From NCBI GenBank assembly GCA_019359545.1, contig JAHHHB010000059.1, positions 1-42,383 on the forward strand: DNA of 42,383 nucleotides, read 5' to 3'. A program made the position numbers and the translations under genes. The notes below the pieces were generated by a model. The model ran no database searches. It was not told the origin of the DNA and saw nothing but the letters and a program-made list of their open reading frames with translations. The number at the start of each line of letters is the position of its first letter. Position 1 is the stretch's first letter. This document shows, piece after piece, positions 16,228 to 24,396 of this stretch. The DNA comes from Desmonostoc geniculatum HA4340-LM1. Its GTDB lineage: Bacteria > Cyanobacteriota > Cyanobacteriia > Cyanobacteriales > Nostocaceae.

Positions 16228-16529
16228 AGACAAAGCCTTTTAGTGAATTGCGAAACCGGATGTCACCTGAGCGAAGAGAAAGAAATAAAACTCGCGCTCA
16301 AATCGCGCTACTTCATCTTACCCTAATGGAACTGCAAGAATCATTGGGGCTGACACAGGATGATTTGGAAAAAAAACTTACTGATGTTGAGTCTACGGTT
16401 TCGGAGTTGGAGAACCAAGAGGACATTCAAGTTTCCACCCTCTCGCGCTATATCAAGGCTCTTGGTGGAAATCTAAAAATAGTAGCTGATTTCCCCCAAA
16501 AGGAAATTGTTCTTGCTCAATTTGAGTAA
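16224..16529 (+). CDS. XRE-family antitoxin (HigA-like)
   Basis: A 101-residue helix-turn-helix protein. The HTH lies at about 45-85 (LQESLGLTQDDLEKKLTDVESTVSELE ... VSTLSRYIKALGG), the XRE fold, followed by a short C-terminal strand NLKIVADFP typical of HigA partners of Gp49-like toxins. It should neutralise the toxin and repress the operon. It overlaps the toxin stop by ATGA and is followed after 26 bp by a strong intrinsic terminator. Confidence 0.88.
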   Translation: MKTKPFSELRNRMSPERRERNKTRAQIALLHLTLMELQESLGLTQDDLEKKLTDVESTVSELENQEDIQVSTLSRYIKALGGNLKIVADFPQKEIVLAQFE

Positions 16530-16555
16530 AGATTAGTTATTCTTGAAAATTCTTC

Positions 16556-16600
16556 AACAATAGCTTGACTGATTAAAAATGTCAAGCTATTGTTTTAATA
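16556..16600 (+). terminator. Rho-independent terminator of the toxin-antitoxin operon
   Basis: AACAATAGCTTGAC (16556-16569) pairs perfectly with GTCAAGCTATTGTT (16581-16594), a 14-bp stem with an 11-nt A-rich loop, followed by TTAATAA. It lies just downstream of the antitoxin stop. Confidence 0.8.
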
Positions 16601-16650
16601 ACTAGAGGAATTGTGTTTTCCCCGCAAGGGGATTGAAACACTCCTCTAGT
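16601..16650. other. Composite palindrome built around a CRISPR-repeat core
   Basis: ACTAGAGGA (16601-16609) pairs with TCCTCTAGT (16642-16650), GTGTTT (16613-16618) with AAACAC (16636-16641), and CCCC with GGGG around GCAA. Together these form a hairpin of about 19 paired bases with small internal loops, in which the CRISPR-like core is the tip. A normal repeat has only the inner hairpin. Confidence 0.75.
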
Positions 16651-16706
16651 ATGGTGATTGAACAGTTGTTTCAGTTCTCACCACTTCCCCGCAAGGGGAC
16701 TAAAAC
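16601..16706. CRISPR. Degenerate two-repeat CRISPR remnant
   Basis: Two repeat-like units with the cyanobacterial 3' half TTCCCCGCAAGGGGATTGAAAC (first, at 16618-16639) and the same with ACTAAAAC at the end (second, 16685-16706), 67 bp apart. The 67-bp period fits a 37-39-bp repeat and a spacer of about 28-30 bp. The second unit has a GTTTCAG-type 5' end at 16668; the first does not and is embedded in a longer palindrome. No further units are seen, so this is a decayed or minimal array, or solo repeats. Its nearness to the cas operon supports a CRISPR origin. Confidence 0.6.
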
Positions 16707-17315
16707 TAACCAAATACATTGTATTAGGAAACTGCTTTCTACCCAGCAGTTAGCCTTGTTTTTTGGAGCGATCGCTTTTAGATTTTAAAAACAAACGATT
16801 AAATCTGACCTACAGCAACCTTATGCTTGCTTTCTTTGCTTATCCTCTGTGATTTGTTATTATTTTCTGTTTACAACCTATCCGCGATCGCTATACATAC
16901 AGTAGATTTCGTTTCCCCCATCAAAGCGATGTCTACGACAGGCTACGGCTAGGCATTTAGCCAAAACTCACAAGCATATTAGAGAATCTCACATTTAGCA
17001 AAAACATTTCTTAAAAAATCCGAAAAACACCAACTCTAGCGTGTAGATTAGTCTCGAAGAGTTTTTACAGGAGTTTTATCTTAATTCCGCAATCAAACTG
17101 GATGCTTATCCTACAATTTTTATTAAACTGTTACAAATCACAAGTGCTATGTAGTTACAAAATTTGAGATGGACTTGTGAAAATAAACTTAATAATTATT
17201 TGTAAGAATTATCCAAAAGATAACTTAATAAAAAAATAAACATTTCTGAGACTGCATAAATTTATACTAGACAGCAGAAGAGTAAAAATATTTGGTACAA
17301 AAAGCGAGTGAAGCT
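16707..17315. other. Intergenic region upstream of the histidine kinase
   Basis: About 600 bp without a credible gene. It holds the weak hairpin above, two HIP1-like GCGATCGC sites and, at about 16925-16960, a short interspersed cyanobacterial repeat (AGCGATGTCTACGACAGGCT and following bases) that recurs in altered form near 24998-25030. The last 250 bp are very AT-rich and likely contain the kinase promoter; no specific box is clear. Confidence 0.6.
16730..16765 (+). terminator. Possible weak terminator hairpin
   Basis: AACTGCT (16730-16736) pairs with AGCAGTT (16745-16751), followed after seven bases by a run of six T. The stem is short and the T-run not adjacent, so this is tentative. It lies just after the CRISPR remnant. 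Confidence 0.25.
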
Positions 17316-18434
17316 ATGACACTAGGCTTTTCTCTACACAAACTAGAAAATGGCTCTAATTATTTGAGTTCCTCAGATATCAAAAGTTTTTGTCAACTTG
17401 AGTCTGAGCAATTAATCAGTCAAGAGCCAATTTTTTTCGCTCGTATTGTCTATCATGATTGCTTGCTAAAAATTCATCAGGAAGTGGTAAATTATCGTCA
17501 AAACCAAACTCCTTTTCCTCAAAAAAGTTTATCTTATTTGCGATCGGAAGTATGGCTGAAAGACTTTCCGCCTGTTTTTACTTTAAAAAAGTTTCAACTT
17601 AAAGACTTTTCATCCATTTGTTATATTTGCCCGATAGGCTATAGAAATCAAAAACCTGAATACATCCAAATCATTACTGATGAAGCTATTTCAGAGAGTT
17701 TGCAATTATACATAACACGTTCTGCGATGCTCTTGGGTAAGTATGTAGATATTTACTTAGACTATGGAAGACAAAAAACTGAAATTCAATTACTGGAAGA
17801 TATTTTGCATCGAATAGGTCATCAATTGCGTAATTCTTTAGGACTGATCGGACTGTATGCACATAATTTATGCTTGGGATTAAAAAACAATCCTTGGCAA
17901 GAACAAGCAACAATTATCAGCGAAAGCATCCAAGATTTAGATACTAATTTAAACGAACTTATTGATTGCGGTCAAAGTGTAAAATTAAGGGTCACACTTG
18001 AAGATTTAAGAAGTTTAGTTGTTGAAAGTGTCAAAAATTTACAACCTTTAATTAATGAAAAGAAACTTAAAATAAACATTCCCGATACATCTACAATTCT
18101 GAAAATAGACCGACTACAAATGAAGCAAGTATTTGACAATATACTGAGTAATGCTGTTCATTTTAGTCCGAATTCAGGAACTATTACATGTAGCTGGCAG
18201 ATTTTTCAAGAAGAAGTTTTAATTAAAATTTCTGACCAGGGTCCAGGACTATCTCCAGAAGATCTGCAAAAAATATTTACGCCGTTTTATTCCCGTCGTC
18301 GAGGAGGTACAGGACTGGGTTTAACCATTGCTAAAAAAATTATCTTGGATCATCAAGGAAGTATTTGGGCACAAGTTTTATCGGAACATGGGGCACAATT
18401 TTCGGTAATTTTGCCAAGGCCAAGAAGTGGATAA
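17316..18434 (+). CDS. Soluble sensor histidine kinase
   Basis: A 372-residue two-component kinase. No membrane segment is present, so it is cytoplasmic. Residues 1-150 are a sensor region without a recognised domain. The phosphoacceptor is H169 in IGHQLRNSLGLIGLY (histidine with a following L-R-N in place of the usual E-L-R-T-P). The ATPase domain has N box NILSNAVHFSP, G1 DQGPGLS and G2 GGTGLGLTIAKK. I start at ATG 17316; an upstream TTG in frame at 17292 is less likely. A response regulator follows after 27 bp and should be its partner. The four-gene run to 21958 may be one signalling unit. Confidence 0.9.
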   Translation: MTLGFSLHKLENGSNYLSSSDIKSFCQLESEQLISQEPIFFARIVYHDCLLKIHQEVVNYRQNQTPFPQKSLSYLRSEVWLKDFPPVFTLKKFQLKDFSSICYICPIGYRNQKPEYIQIITDEAISESLQLYITRSAMLLGKYVDIYLDYGRQKTEIQLLEDILHRIGHQLRNSLGLIGLYAHNLCLGLKNNPWQEQATIISESIQDLDTNLNELIDCGQSVKLRVTLEDLRSLVVESVKNLQPLINEKKLKINIPDTSTILKIDRLQMKQVFDNILSNAVHFSPNSGTITCSWQIFQEEVLIKISDQGPGLSPEDLQKIFTPFYSRRRGGTGLGLTIAKKIILDHQGSIWAQVLSEHGAQFSVILPRPRSG

Positions 18435-18461
18435 ATAATTTGTAATTAATAATTAAAAACA

Positions 18462-19139
18462 ATGATTAACAATCAAAAGCTTTCAGTTTTGCTTGTCGAT
18501 GATGAAGAACGTTTTCGCCAAGGGTTACGTACCCTGCTCAATTTTTATAATATTAATTCTGCATTACCTGTAGAAGTTGTGGGTGATGCAGATTGTGTAG
18601 AGCAAGTTTTAAAATTCACTAACCACAAGAGTCCAGATTTAATTTTGTTGGATATGCAATTAACAGGGTGTGATGGAATTGCAGTTCTGGCACGTCTGAA
18701 GGAAACTGGGTTTTCCGGTAAGGTTTTAGTATTATCTGCTCATCAAGAAGATGACTGGATTTTTCGAGCAATGCAGGGAGGAGCGGCTGGTTATGTGTTT
18801 AAAAATCGTTTGGCGACTCAATTGTGTGAAGCTATTAATACTGTGACTAGATCTGAAATTTATTTACCTTCAGAAGTTGCAAGTCGATTTTTTCGGTTTT
18901 TTCAAGCTTACTCAGATTCTTGTGTGAGAGCATGTCATCAAGTACATTTAACAGAAAGAGAGCAAGAAGTTTTATACTGGTTAACTCAAGGTGCTTCTAA
19001 TGAAGAAATCGCTAAGCATTTATATGTGACGGTTGCTACTGTTAAGGCGCATCTCACCAGTATTTTTGAAAAATTGAAGGTTACTAGCCGTACTCAAGCT
19101 ATTGTGACTGCACTCAAGTTAGGATTAGTTAAAGCTTGA
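18462..19139 (+). CDS. NarL/FixJ-type response regulator
   Basis: A 225-residue regulator. The receiver domain (1-130) has acidic D13-D14, phosphoacceptor D64 in LILLDMQL, a serine in LVLSAHQ and the lysine in GYVFKNRL. The LuxR-type DNA-binding domain (about 160-225) has LTEREQEVLYWLTQGASNEEIAKHLY and TVATVKAHLTSIFEKL. It should bind DNA as a dimer when phosphorylated by the kinase encoded just upstream. The target may be the downstream membrane pseudokinase gene, which begins 43 bp later. Confidence 0.93.
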   Translation: MINNQKLSVLLVDDEERFRQGLRTLLNFYNINSALPVEVVGDADCVEQVLKFTNHKSPDLILLDMQLTGCDGIAVLARLKETGFSGKVLVLSAHQEDDWIFRAMQGGAAGYVFKNRLATQLCEAINTVTRSEIYLPSEVASRFFRFFQAYSDSCVRACHQVHLTEREQEVLYWLTQGASNEEIAKHLYVTVATVKAHLTSIFEKLKVTSRTQAIVTALKLGLVKA

Positions 19140-19182
19140 GCGCAACGGAAGTAATTGGTGCAATTTACGAAACTCTTTCTCT

Positions 19183-21321
19183 ATGCCTTCATTTGAATCT
19201 TTTTATCAAGAATACCCCTGTTCGTATAATTCTCCCTTAAATTGCGATCGCCCTTTCCAAACGGCACAGCAAATTAAGGGTGCTAAGTTTTGCTTGGAAT
19301 GTGGCTTTCCAGCAACTTTACCGCAGGAGGCTGAGATTAAAGGAAGTCAGGGTACTTATCAAATAGGTAGTTTTTCCGGTGTCCGGGGTTTAGGCCGTTT
19401 ATACTCAGGTATTCAACTCAAGGATAAACAGCCTGTAATCATCAAAGAATACCTGCTACCCAATCGTTGTTTTAATGAAAACGAAACTCTCAAACGCAAA
19501 GAAAGTTTTAAAAGAGTAGGTGGGGTAAGTTTAGCCGATAGTCGAATTCAAAACTTTCGACTTGTGGAAACTAAAGAAGCGATCGCTGATGATAAAGGAG
19601 AACGCTGCTATCTAATTGCTAAAGGAATAGACTCATCCCAAACTTTAAGTCAATATATCATTGAAAACGGAGCAATGACACCTCCTCAAGTGCGGGAAGT
19701 TCTCAATCAAGCACTACAAACTCTGCAATTTCTCCACACCCAAAAGCTGCGTTTTCCTTCCAACCAAATACAACTCGGTTTAACTCACGGCAACATCAAT
19801 TTAGATAGTACTTTAATTAAAGTCGAAAGCCGGCAAAAATTTTCTATATATTTTTGTGATTTAGCTATCTGGGAAAACTTATTTATTCCACCTGTTATTG
19901 CTCAACCAACCCCCGCCAGACCAGAACAAGATTTACACTCTTTAGGAATGGTAGCCTTTTATTTATGGGTAGGAAGAACAACTAATTTATCTTCTAACCA
20001 GCCTTTAGATCCTAGAGATAATCAACAATGGCCAGATACAGATAACCATTTAAAACAATTTATTTATCGTTTAATTGGATTGGAAACTACTTTTGAAAGT
20101 GCAGAGGTGGCTCGGCAAGGACTATTGCAACTTCCCAAAGAAGATAGTGCTAATAGTTCAGTGCGTTCCTCTACTTCTGAAATAATTGAAAAGCGTTTGC
20201 CAATGCCCTTAATTTTACTACTAGCACTGTTGGGTTTATTACTAGTAGGTGGGGGAATTTGGTATTTTCTTTTGCGGAATAAAGCAGATCCGGTTAATAA
20301 ATATATAGAATGGTCTAGACTTGTACGGAATTTTTCGGAAGTTCCTAATGTTCCTTCAGGACAATTTATTTATACAGGAGAAAAAGATAGTTCATGGAGT
20401 TATATTTTAACGCAACCAGTAGACAACAGTCGTTTAGGAGACTTATTAGCTAAACCCAAGGCAGATGCAACAGCAGCATATAATTATCAATCAGTTTTAT
20501 CAGCAGATCTAAATAATCCGATTAAAAGTACAGAAGAAGTACAAACAGGTAAAAAAGACTTTGCAATTACTACTTTGGGAAATAACATTACAAGTAAACT
20601 GACAAAGGAACGAGTTGCTTATGATGGGTTAATTGTTTTTGTCGCATTTAATAAGAGAGACTCAAATTTGGCTAATGCTCTGGGAGGGCAAATTAGTCTT
20701 GAGCAATTGCGTCAAATTTATACAGGTAAAATTACTAAATGGCAACAAATTAATTCCAAACTGCCAAATTCTCTGGAAATCAAACCTTTTGCTCCCACCG
20801 AACCGGAAGCGATCGCTAAATTTCAAGAACTAGTTTTGAAAAATGACCCCCAGGACAAAGCTTTATTTGCAGCGAAAGTTACTAAACTGGATACCACAAA
20901 AACCCAGAACCAGATACGTAGCGAGATTCTAGAGGGACGAGCCACTGGGATTATCAGTTTTGGGATTATCAGTAAAACTTGGAAACAGTGTACTGGTTAT
21001 CCCCTAGCGATCGCCAATGGTGACAAGCCAGCTAGCCAACCTTTGTTTCAAAGACGCGATCGCCGCTCAATTAATCCTTCAGATGACTTGTGTCAGCATG
21101 ATGATTATTATGTTGATGTTACTACTTTCCAAAGCTACCCCTTGGGATATCCTGTTTTTGTAGTGTACCCTCAAGACAGCAACCGCCTGCCTGGTGGTTC
21201 TACATTTGCCCAGATGCTAACTACTCGTCAGGGTCAGTGTTTACTTAGTAAAGTAGGTCTTGTAGCTTTACAACCTATGCCTGATGATATAAATTCCTAT
21301 GCCTGCAAATCGGTGCCCTAA
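19183..21321 (+). CDS. Membrane pseudokinase fused to PstS-like substrate-binding domain
   Basis: A 712-residue chimera. Residues 13-45 hold paired cysteines (C13, C20 and CLEC) like a zinc ribbon. Residues 55-320 follow a Ser/Thr kinase layout: a glycine loop (GSFSGVRGLGRLYSG), VIIKEYLLP with the strand-3 lysine, HGNINLDSTL at the catalytic loop and CDLAIWE at the DFG site. The loop aspartate of HRD is replaced (H202-G-N), so catalysis is doubtful. A single membrane helix spans about 339-364. The outer part (366-712) looks like PstS/periplasmic phosphate-binding protein: DFAITTLGN, YDGLIVFVAFNK, ISLEQLRQIYTGKITKWQQI. It probably senses a ligand outside and signals inward. It overlaps the FHA gene by 23 bp. 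Confidence 0.8.
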   Translation: MPSFESFYQEYPCSYNSPLNCDRPFQTAQQIKGAKFCLECGFPATLPQEAEIKGSQGTYQIGSFSGVRGLGRLYSGIQLKDKQPVIIKEYLLPNRCFNENETLKRKESFKRVGGVSLADSRIQNFRLVETKEAIADDKGERCYLIAKGIDSSQTLSQYIIENGAMTPPQVREVLNQALQTLQFLHTQKLRFPSNQIQLGLTHGNINLDSTLIKVESRQKFSIYFCDLAIWENLFIPPVIAQPTPARPEQDLHSLGMVAFYLWVGRTTNLSSNQPLDPRDNQQWPDTDNHLKQFIYRLIGLETTFESAEVARQGLLQLPKEDSANSSVRSSTSEIIEKRLPMPLILLLALLGLLLVGGGIWYFLLRNKADPVNKYIEWSRLVRNFSEVPNVPSGQFIYTGEKDSSWSYILTQPVDNSRLGDLLAKPKADATAAYNYQSVLSADLNNPIKSTEEVQTGKKDFAITTLGNNITSKLTKERVAYDGLIVFVAFNKRDSNLANALGGQISLEQLRQIYTGKITKWQQINSKLPNSLEIKPFAPTEPEAIAKFQELVLKNDPQDKALFAAKVTKLDTTKTQNQIRSEILEGRATGIISFGIISKTWKQCTGYPLAIANGDKPASQPLFQRRDRRSINPSDDLCQHDDYYVDVTTFQSYPLGYPVFVVYPQDSNRLPGGSTFAQMLTTRQGQCLLSKVGLVALQPMPDDINSYACKSVP

Positions 21322-21958
21322 TCCTAGTTGCGAATATTTTAACCGCGCCCTGCCTAACAATGCTAAGGTTTGTCCCTGGTGTTCGACTCCCATAGGTAAT
21401 GTAGTTGCTCCTACATCACAACCACCTATTCAGCCACAGCCCAGTCAACAACCACCTATTCAACAACCACCTATTCAACAACCGCCTAATCAGTATCAGC
21501 GCCCGGTAACAGACCAACCTAATTACCAAGTTCCTCAACAAGCCCCAGTAGATTATTCAACAGTCTATCAGCCACGGGTTCCTTATCCACAAACACCTCC
21601 TGTTTATACCCCCCCGCCTCAAAGAGCGCCAGTCTTAAAGCTCATTCATAGCAGCGGTAGAGAATTTCACCTCGTTGGGGAAGGAGGTTATATTGGGCGT
21701 CGCAGTCAAAGTCCAGGAATCGCACCGCCAGAAATTGACTTGACTGGTATTCCCAATGAGGGAATAGTCTCTCGTCGTCATGCGCGAGTCGATTGGGACT
21801 GGTCGCAAAATGCATTTATGATTGTTGACATGAGTACAAATGGTATTTATTTAAACAACAATTCTCTAACTCCTGGGATGCAATATCGACTCCTAAATGG
21901 TGATGCGTTGAGATTTGGTCAGGATAATCTAGTTAATTTTACTGTATATGTAATGTAA
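21299..21958 (+). CDS. Zinc-ribbon, proline-rich, FHA-domain protein
   Basis: A 219-residue protein. CPNPSC and CPWC (residues 7-34) form an N-terminal zinc ribbon. Residues 38-105 are a flexible Pro/Gln linker with a tandem QQPPI repeat. Residues 110-219 are a forkhead-associated domain, which binds phosphothreonine: GGYIGRRSQ, IVSRRHARVDWD and MSTNGIYLNNNSL contain the conserved G-R, S-R-R-H and S-T-N-G positions. It is translationally coupled to the pseudokinase gene, so it probably binds a phosphorylated partner in the same pathway. With the upstream kinase catalytically doubtful, the phosphorylating enzyme may be encoded elsewhere. Confidence 0.9.
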   Translation: MPANRCPNPSCEYFNRALPNNAKVCPWCSTPIGNVVAPTSQPPIQPQPSQQPPIQQPPIQQPPNQYQRPVTDQPNYQVPQQAPVDYSTVYQPRVPYPQTPPVYTPPPQRAPVLKLIHSSGREFHLVGEGGYIGRRSQSPGIAPPEIDLTGIPNEGIVSRRHARVDWDWSQNAFMIVDMSTNGIYLNNNSLTPGMQYRLLNGDALRFGQDNLVNFTVYVM

Positions 21959-22005
21959 CATAAAATTTTATTGCAGCTATTTTCAGGTAAATAGACCACG
22001 CGGTA

Positions 22006-22218
22006 GGGGCACAGCAATGCTCATTGGTGTCAACTTAACGTGAAACCTTTGTCAAGACGTGATATTGAGTTCATTCACTTAGCGTTACCCCACCCCGGTT
22101 TTGTCTAAAGCCAAAACCGCCCCTCCCCTTGGTAAGGGGAGGGGTTGGGGGTGGGGTATAACGTTTGTGGGACAAAGGTTTGAGCTTAAGTTGACACCAA
22201 TGAGCAATGCTGTGCCCC
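22006..22218. mobile_element. MITE copy 1 (33-bp terminal inverted repeats)
   Basis: A 213-bp non-coding element. Its ends, 22006-22038 and 22186-22218, are inverted repeats with one mismatch; both contain GGTGTCAACTTAA. It encodes no transposase. A second copy in opposite orientation lies at 24088-24320. The left flank is TA. The right edge joins directly to the kamA fragment, whose 5' part is missing. Confidence 0.85.
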
Positions 22219-22219
22219 G

Positions 22220-22906
22220 ACAAATGTAAAAATAATTTGGGATAATTTATTTTTTGGAAGTCCCCTAGAAGAACACACCCAGGTACGTGATGTCCTAATT
22301 TCTGGCGGCGATCCGCTGCTGATGTCTGATGAACCTTTAGACAACTTACTGCGCCGATTGCGTGCGATTCCCCATATTGAATTTATCCGCATTGGTTCCC
22401 GCGTACCGAGTTTTTTACCGCAACGCATTACACCAGAATTAGTTGCTTTGCTGCGTAAACATCGTGTCTGGCTGTCCTTGCACTTTTGTCATGTACGGGA
22501 ACTTACCCCTGAAGTAGCACAAGCTTGCGATCGCCTAGCTGATGGTGGTATTCCTCTAGGCAGTCAAACTGTGCTACTAAAAGGCGTCAATGATTCACAA
22601 GAGGCGCTGAAGAATCTGTTTCACGGTCTTCTCAAACTGCGAGTGCGACCTTATTACCTTTATCAATGCGACCCAGTTGTTGGCACTGCACATCTGCGAA
22701 CGAGTGTGCAAACTGGGATTGATTTAATCTCTAAATTGCGCGGTCATACCACTGGGTATGCTGTCCCAACTTATGTGATTGACGCCCCCGGTGGTGGTGG
22801 TAAAGTGCCAATTCAAGCTGAAACTCTACTTGCTTATGAGAATGGCACAGCTACAGTCCGAAATTGGGCAGGCAAAACCTACACTTATGTAGATTCAGTA
22901 GATTAG
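22220..22906 (+). pseudogene. kamA: 5'-truncated kamA (lysine 2,3-aminomutase family)
   Basis: The C-terminal about 220 codons of a radical-SAM aminomutase. The frame is open back to 22220, at the very edge of MITE copy 1, and homology can be read from RDVLISGGDPLLMSDEPLD through FIRIGSRVP, LSLHFCHVRELTPEV, VLLKGVND, LYQCDPVVGTAHLR and YVIDAPGGGGK, the PLP- and substrate-binding half of the family. The CxxxCxxC iron-sulfur motif and the N-terminal half are missing, so it cannot be a working radical enzyme. The first in-frame ATG is 22322. The loss coincides with the MITE boundary. Confidence 0.88.
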
Positions 22907-22916
22907 ACTGATTAAA

Positions 22917-22966
22917 TTTTGGATTTTAGATTTTAGATTTTGGATTAAAAGATTCAAAATCTAAAC
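22917..22966. repeat. Heptanucleotide tandem repeat (GATTTTA/GATTTTG)
   Basis: Repeated GATTTTA/G heptamers run to about 22952 and then mirror themselves as CAAAATCTAAA, giving a potential hairpin between the kamA remnant and the ATP-grasp gene. It may act as a terminator-like spacer, but no clear T-run follows. Confidence 0.8.
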
Positions 22967-23022
22967 TCTTAATATGCATTACAGCTAACAGCGAAAGCTC
23001 GAACAGTGGGAGTTATGGGGTG

Positions 23023-24021
23023 ATGAGTTTATTTATTGGTCTTTGTTATGACTTGAAGTCAGACTACTTGAAGTCTGGTTTTAGTGCTGAAGAAGTGATG
23101 GAATTTGACGATGAAGAAACTATCATTGGGCTAGAAAAAGCTCTATTTGAGTTAGGCCATCAAGTTGAACGTATTGGCAATGGCAGAGAACTTGCTCTGA
23201 GGTTAGCAAAAGGCGATCGCTGGAATCTGGTTTTTAATATTGCTGAGGGTTTGAAAGGTCGTTCTCGTGAAGCACAAGTTCCAGCAGTGTGTGAATTATT
23301 CGCTCAACCTTACACTTTTTCCGACCCCCTCACCTGCGCCCTCACCTTAGATAAGGCACTGGCTAAAAGGATAATACGCGATCGCGGTTTACCCACAGCT
23401 CCCTTTGAAGTAGTCAATTCCACCGCCCAAGCACAAGCCGTATCCCTACCTTTGCCATTGTTCCTCAAACCTGTAGCGGAGGGGAGTTCCAAGGGAGTAA
23501 CTGGGCGTTCCTTTGTTAAAGAACGCCAGGAGCTAGTGACGACGTACCAATTATTACATCAACAATTCCAGCAATCCGTACTGGTGGAAACCTTTCTTCC
23601 CGGTCGAGAATTAACAGTCGGTATTATTGGCAATGGCAGCAATTCGCGGGTAGTAGGTGTTATGGAAGTAATTTTTACAGACAAAGCAGAAACTTCTGCT
23701 TACACCACCCTCAACAAAGATGAATATTTAGAACGGGTATCTTATCGTTTGCTCATCGATCCCGAACCACTGGCAGCACAAGCAAGACAGCTAGCGTTGG
23801 ATGCTTACTATACTCTTGATTGCCGTGACGCTGCCCGCGTCGATCTGCGCTGCGATGCTAATGGTGTGTTGCAGTTTCTGGAGATTAACCCATTACCAGG
23901 ACTTCACCATATCCGCTCAGACTTACCAATTATGGGACGTTTGGCTGATGTGGCATACACAGAGATCGTTGCCACAATAGTCGATTCTGCTTGGGAAAGG
24001 TACGAATGTTATTTTAGCTAA
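23023..24021 (+). CDS. D-alanine-D-alanine ligase-like ATP-grasp protein
   Basis: A 332-residue ATP-grasp enzyme. Seen: FNIAEGLKGRSREAQVPAVCELF, which is the Ddl-like 'N...G..GE...Q.' substrate loop, LTLDKALAKRIIRDRGLPTAPF, PLFLKPVAEGSSKGV with the ATP-binding lysine, VETFLPGRELTVGI, and AARVDLRCDANGVLQFLEINPLPGL with metal-binding E and N. The family ligates amino acids or short peptides with ATP. In cyanobacteria this gene is commonly next to kamA, as here, so it may work on a beta-lysine-type substrate rather than on D-alanine. I start at ATG 23023; a GTG lies one codon earlier. It is enclosed by two inverted MITE copies. Confidence 0.85.
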   Translation: MSLFIGLCYDLKSDYLKSGFSAEEVMEFDDEETIIGLEKALFELGHQVERIGNGRELALRLAKGDRWNLVFNIAEGLKGRSREAQVPAVCELFAQPYTFSDPLTCALTLDKALAKRIIRDRGLPTAPFEVVNSTAQAQAVSLPLPLFLKPVAEGSSKGVTGRSFVKERQELVTTYQLLHQQFQQSVLVETFLPGRELTVGIIGNGSNSRVVGVMEVIFTDKAETSAYTTLNKDEYLERVSYRLLIDPEPLAAQARQLALDAYYTLDCRDAARVDLRCDANGVLQFLEINPLPGLHHIRSDLPIMGRLADVAYTEIVATIVDSAWERYECYFS

Positions 24022-24087
24022 AATAATTTGACCATAACTATAGCGGTTCCCATTCAGATGCGGTACAACACTATATCCCAAGGCGTA

Positions 24088-24320
24088 GGGGCACGGCAGT
24101 GCCCAGTGGTGTCAACTTAAGCTCAAATGCTTATCCCACAGGCGTTTTACCCCCCTTAGTCCCCCCGATATATTGGGGGGAAAAAGAAATGCAGTTCCCT
24201 CCCCTTTATAAGGGGAGGGTTAGGGTGGGGTAACACGTTGAGGGTCAGTGAGTGAACTCAATATCACGTCTTCATAAGGGTTTCACGTTAAGTTGACACC
24301 AATGGGCAGTGCCGTGCCCC
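24088..24320. mobile_element. MITE copy 2 (inverted relative to copy 1)
   Basis: A 233-bp non-coding element with 33-bp inverted ends (24088-24120 and 24288-24320, two mismatches). Its reverse complement aligns with copy 1 along most of its length, including the shared internal stretch GACGTGATATTGAGTTCA. TA flanks both ends, fitting a TA-targeting (IS630/Tc1-like) origin. It fills most of the 375-bp gap between the ATP-grasp gene and the MATE fragment. Confidence 0.88.
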
Positions 24321-24396
24321 TACAAGAGTACCTCAGTAGGTCGGGAAACGCTATAACGCAAGTTTCAAATGCTAAAGTTCTTAGTTTTTAGGCTGT

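Noticed and set aside
22320..22906. A complete short KamA protein from ATG 22322
   Set aside because: Homology runs upstream of this ATG to the MITE edge, and the iron-sulfur motif is missing, so it is a fragment.
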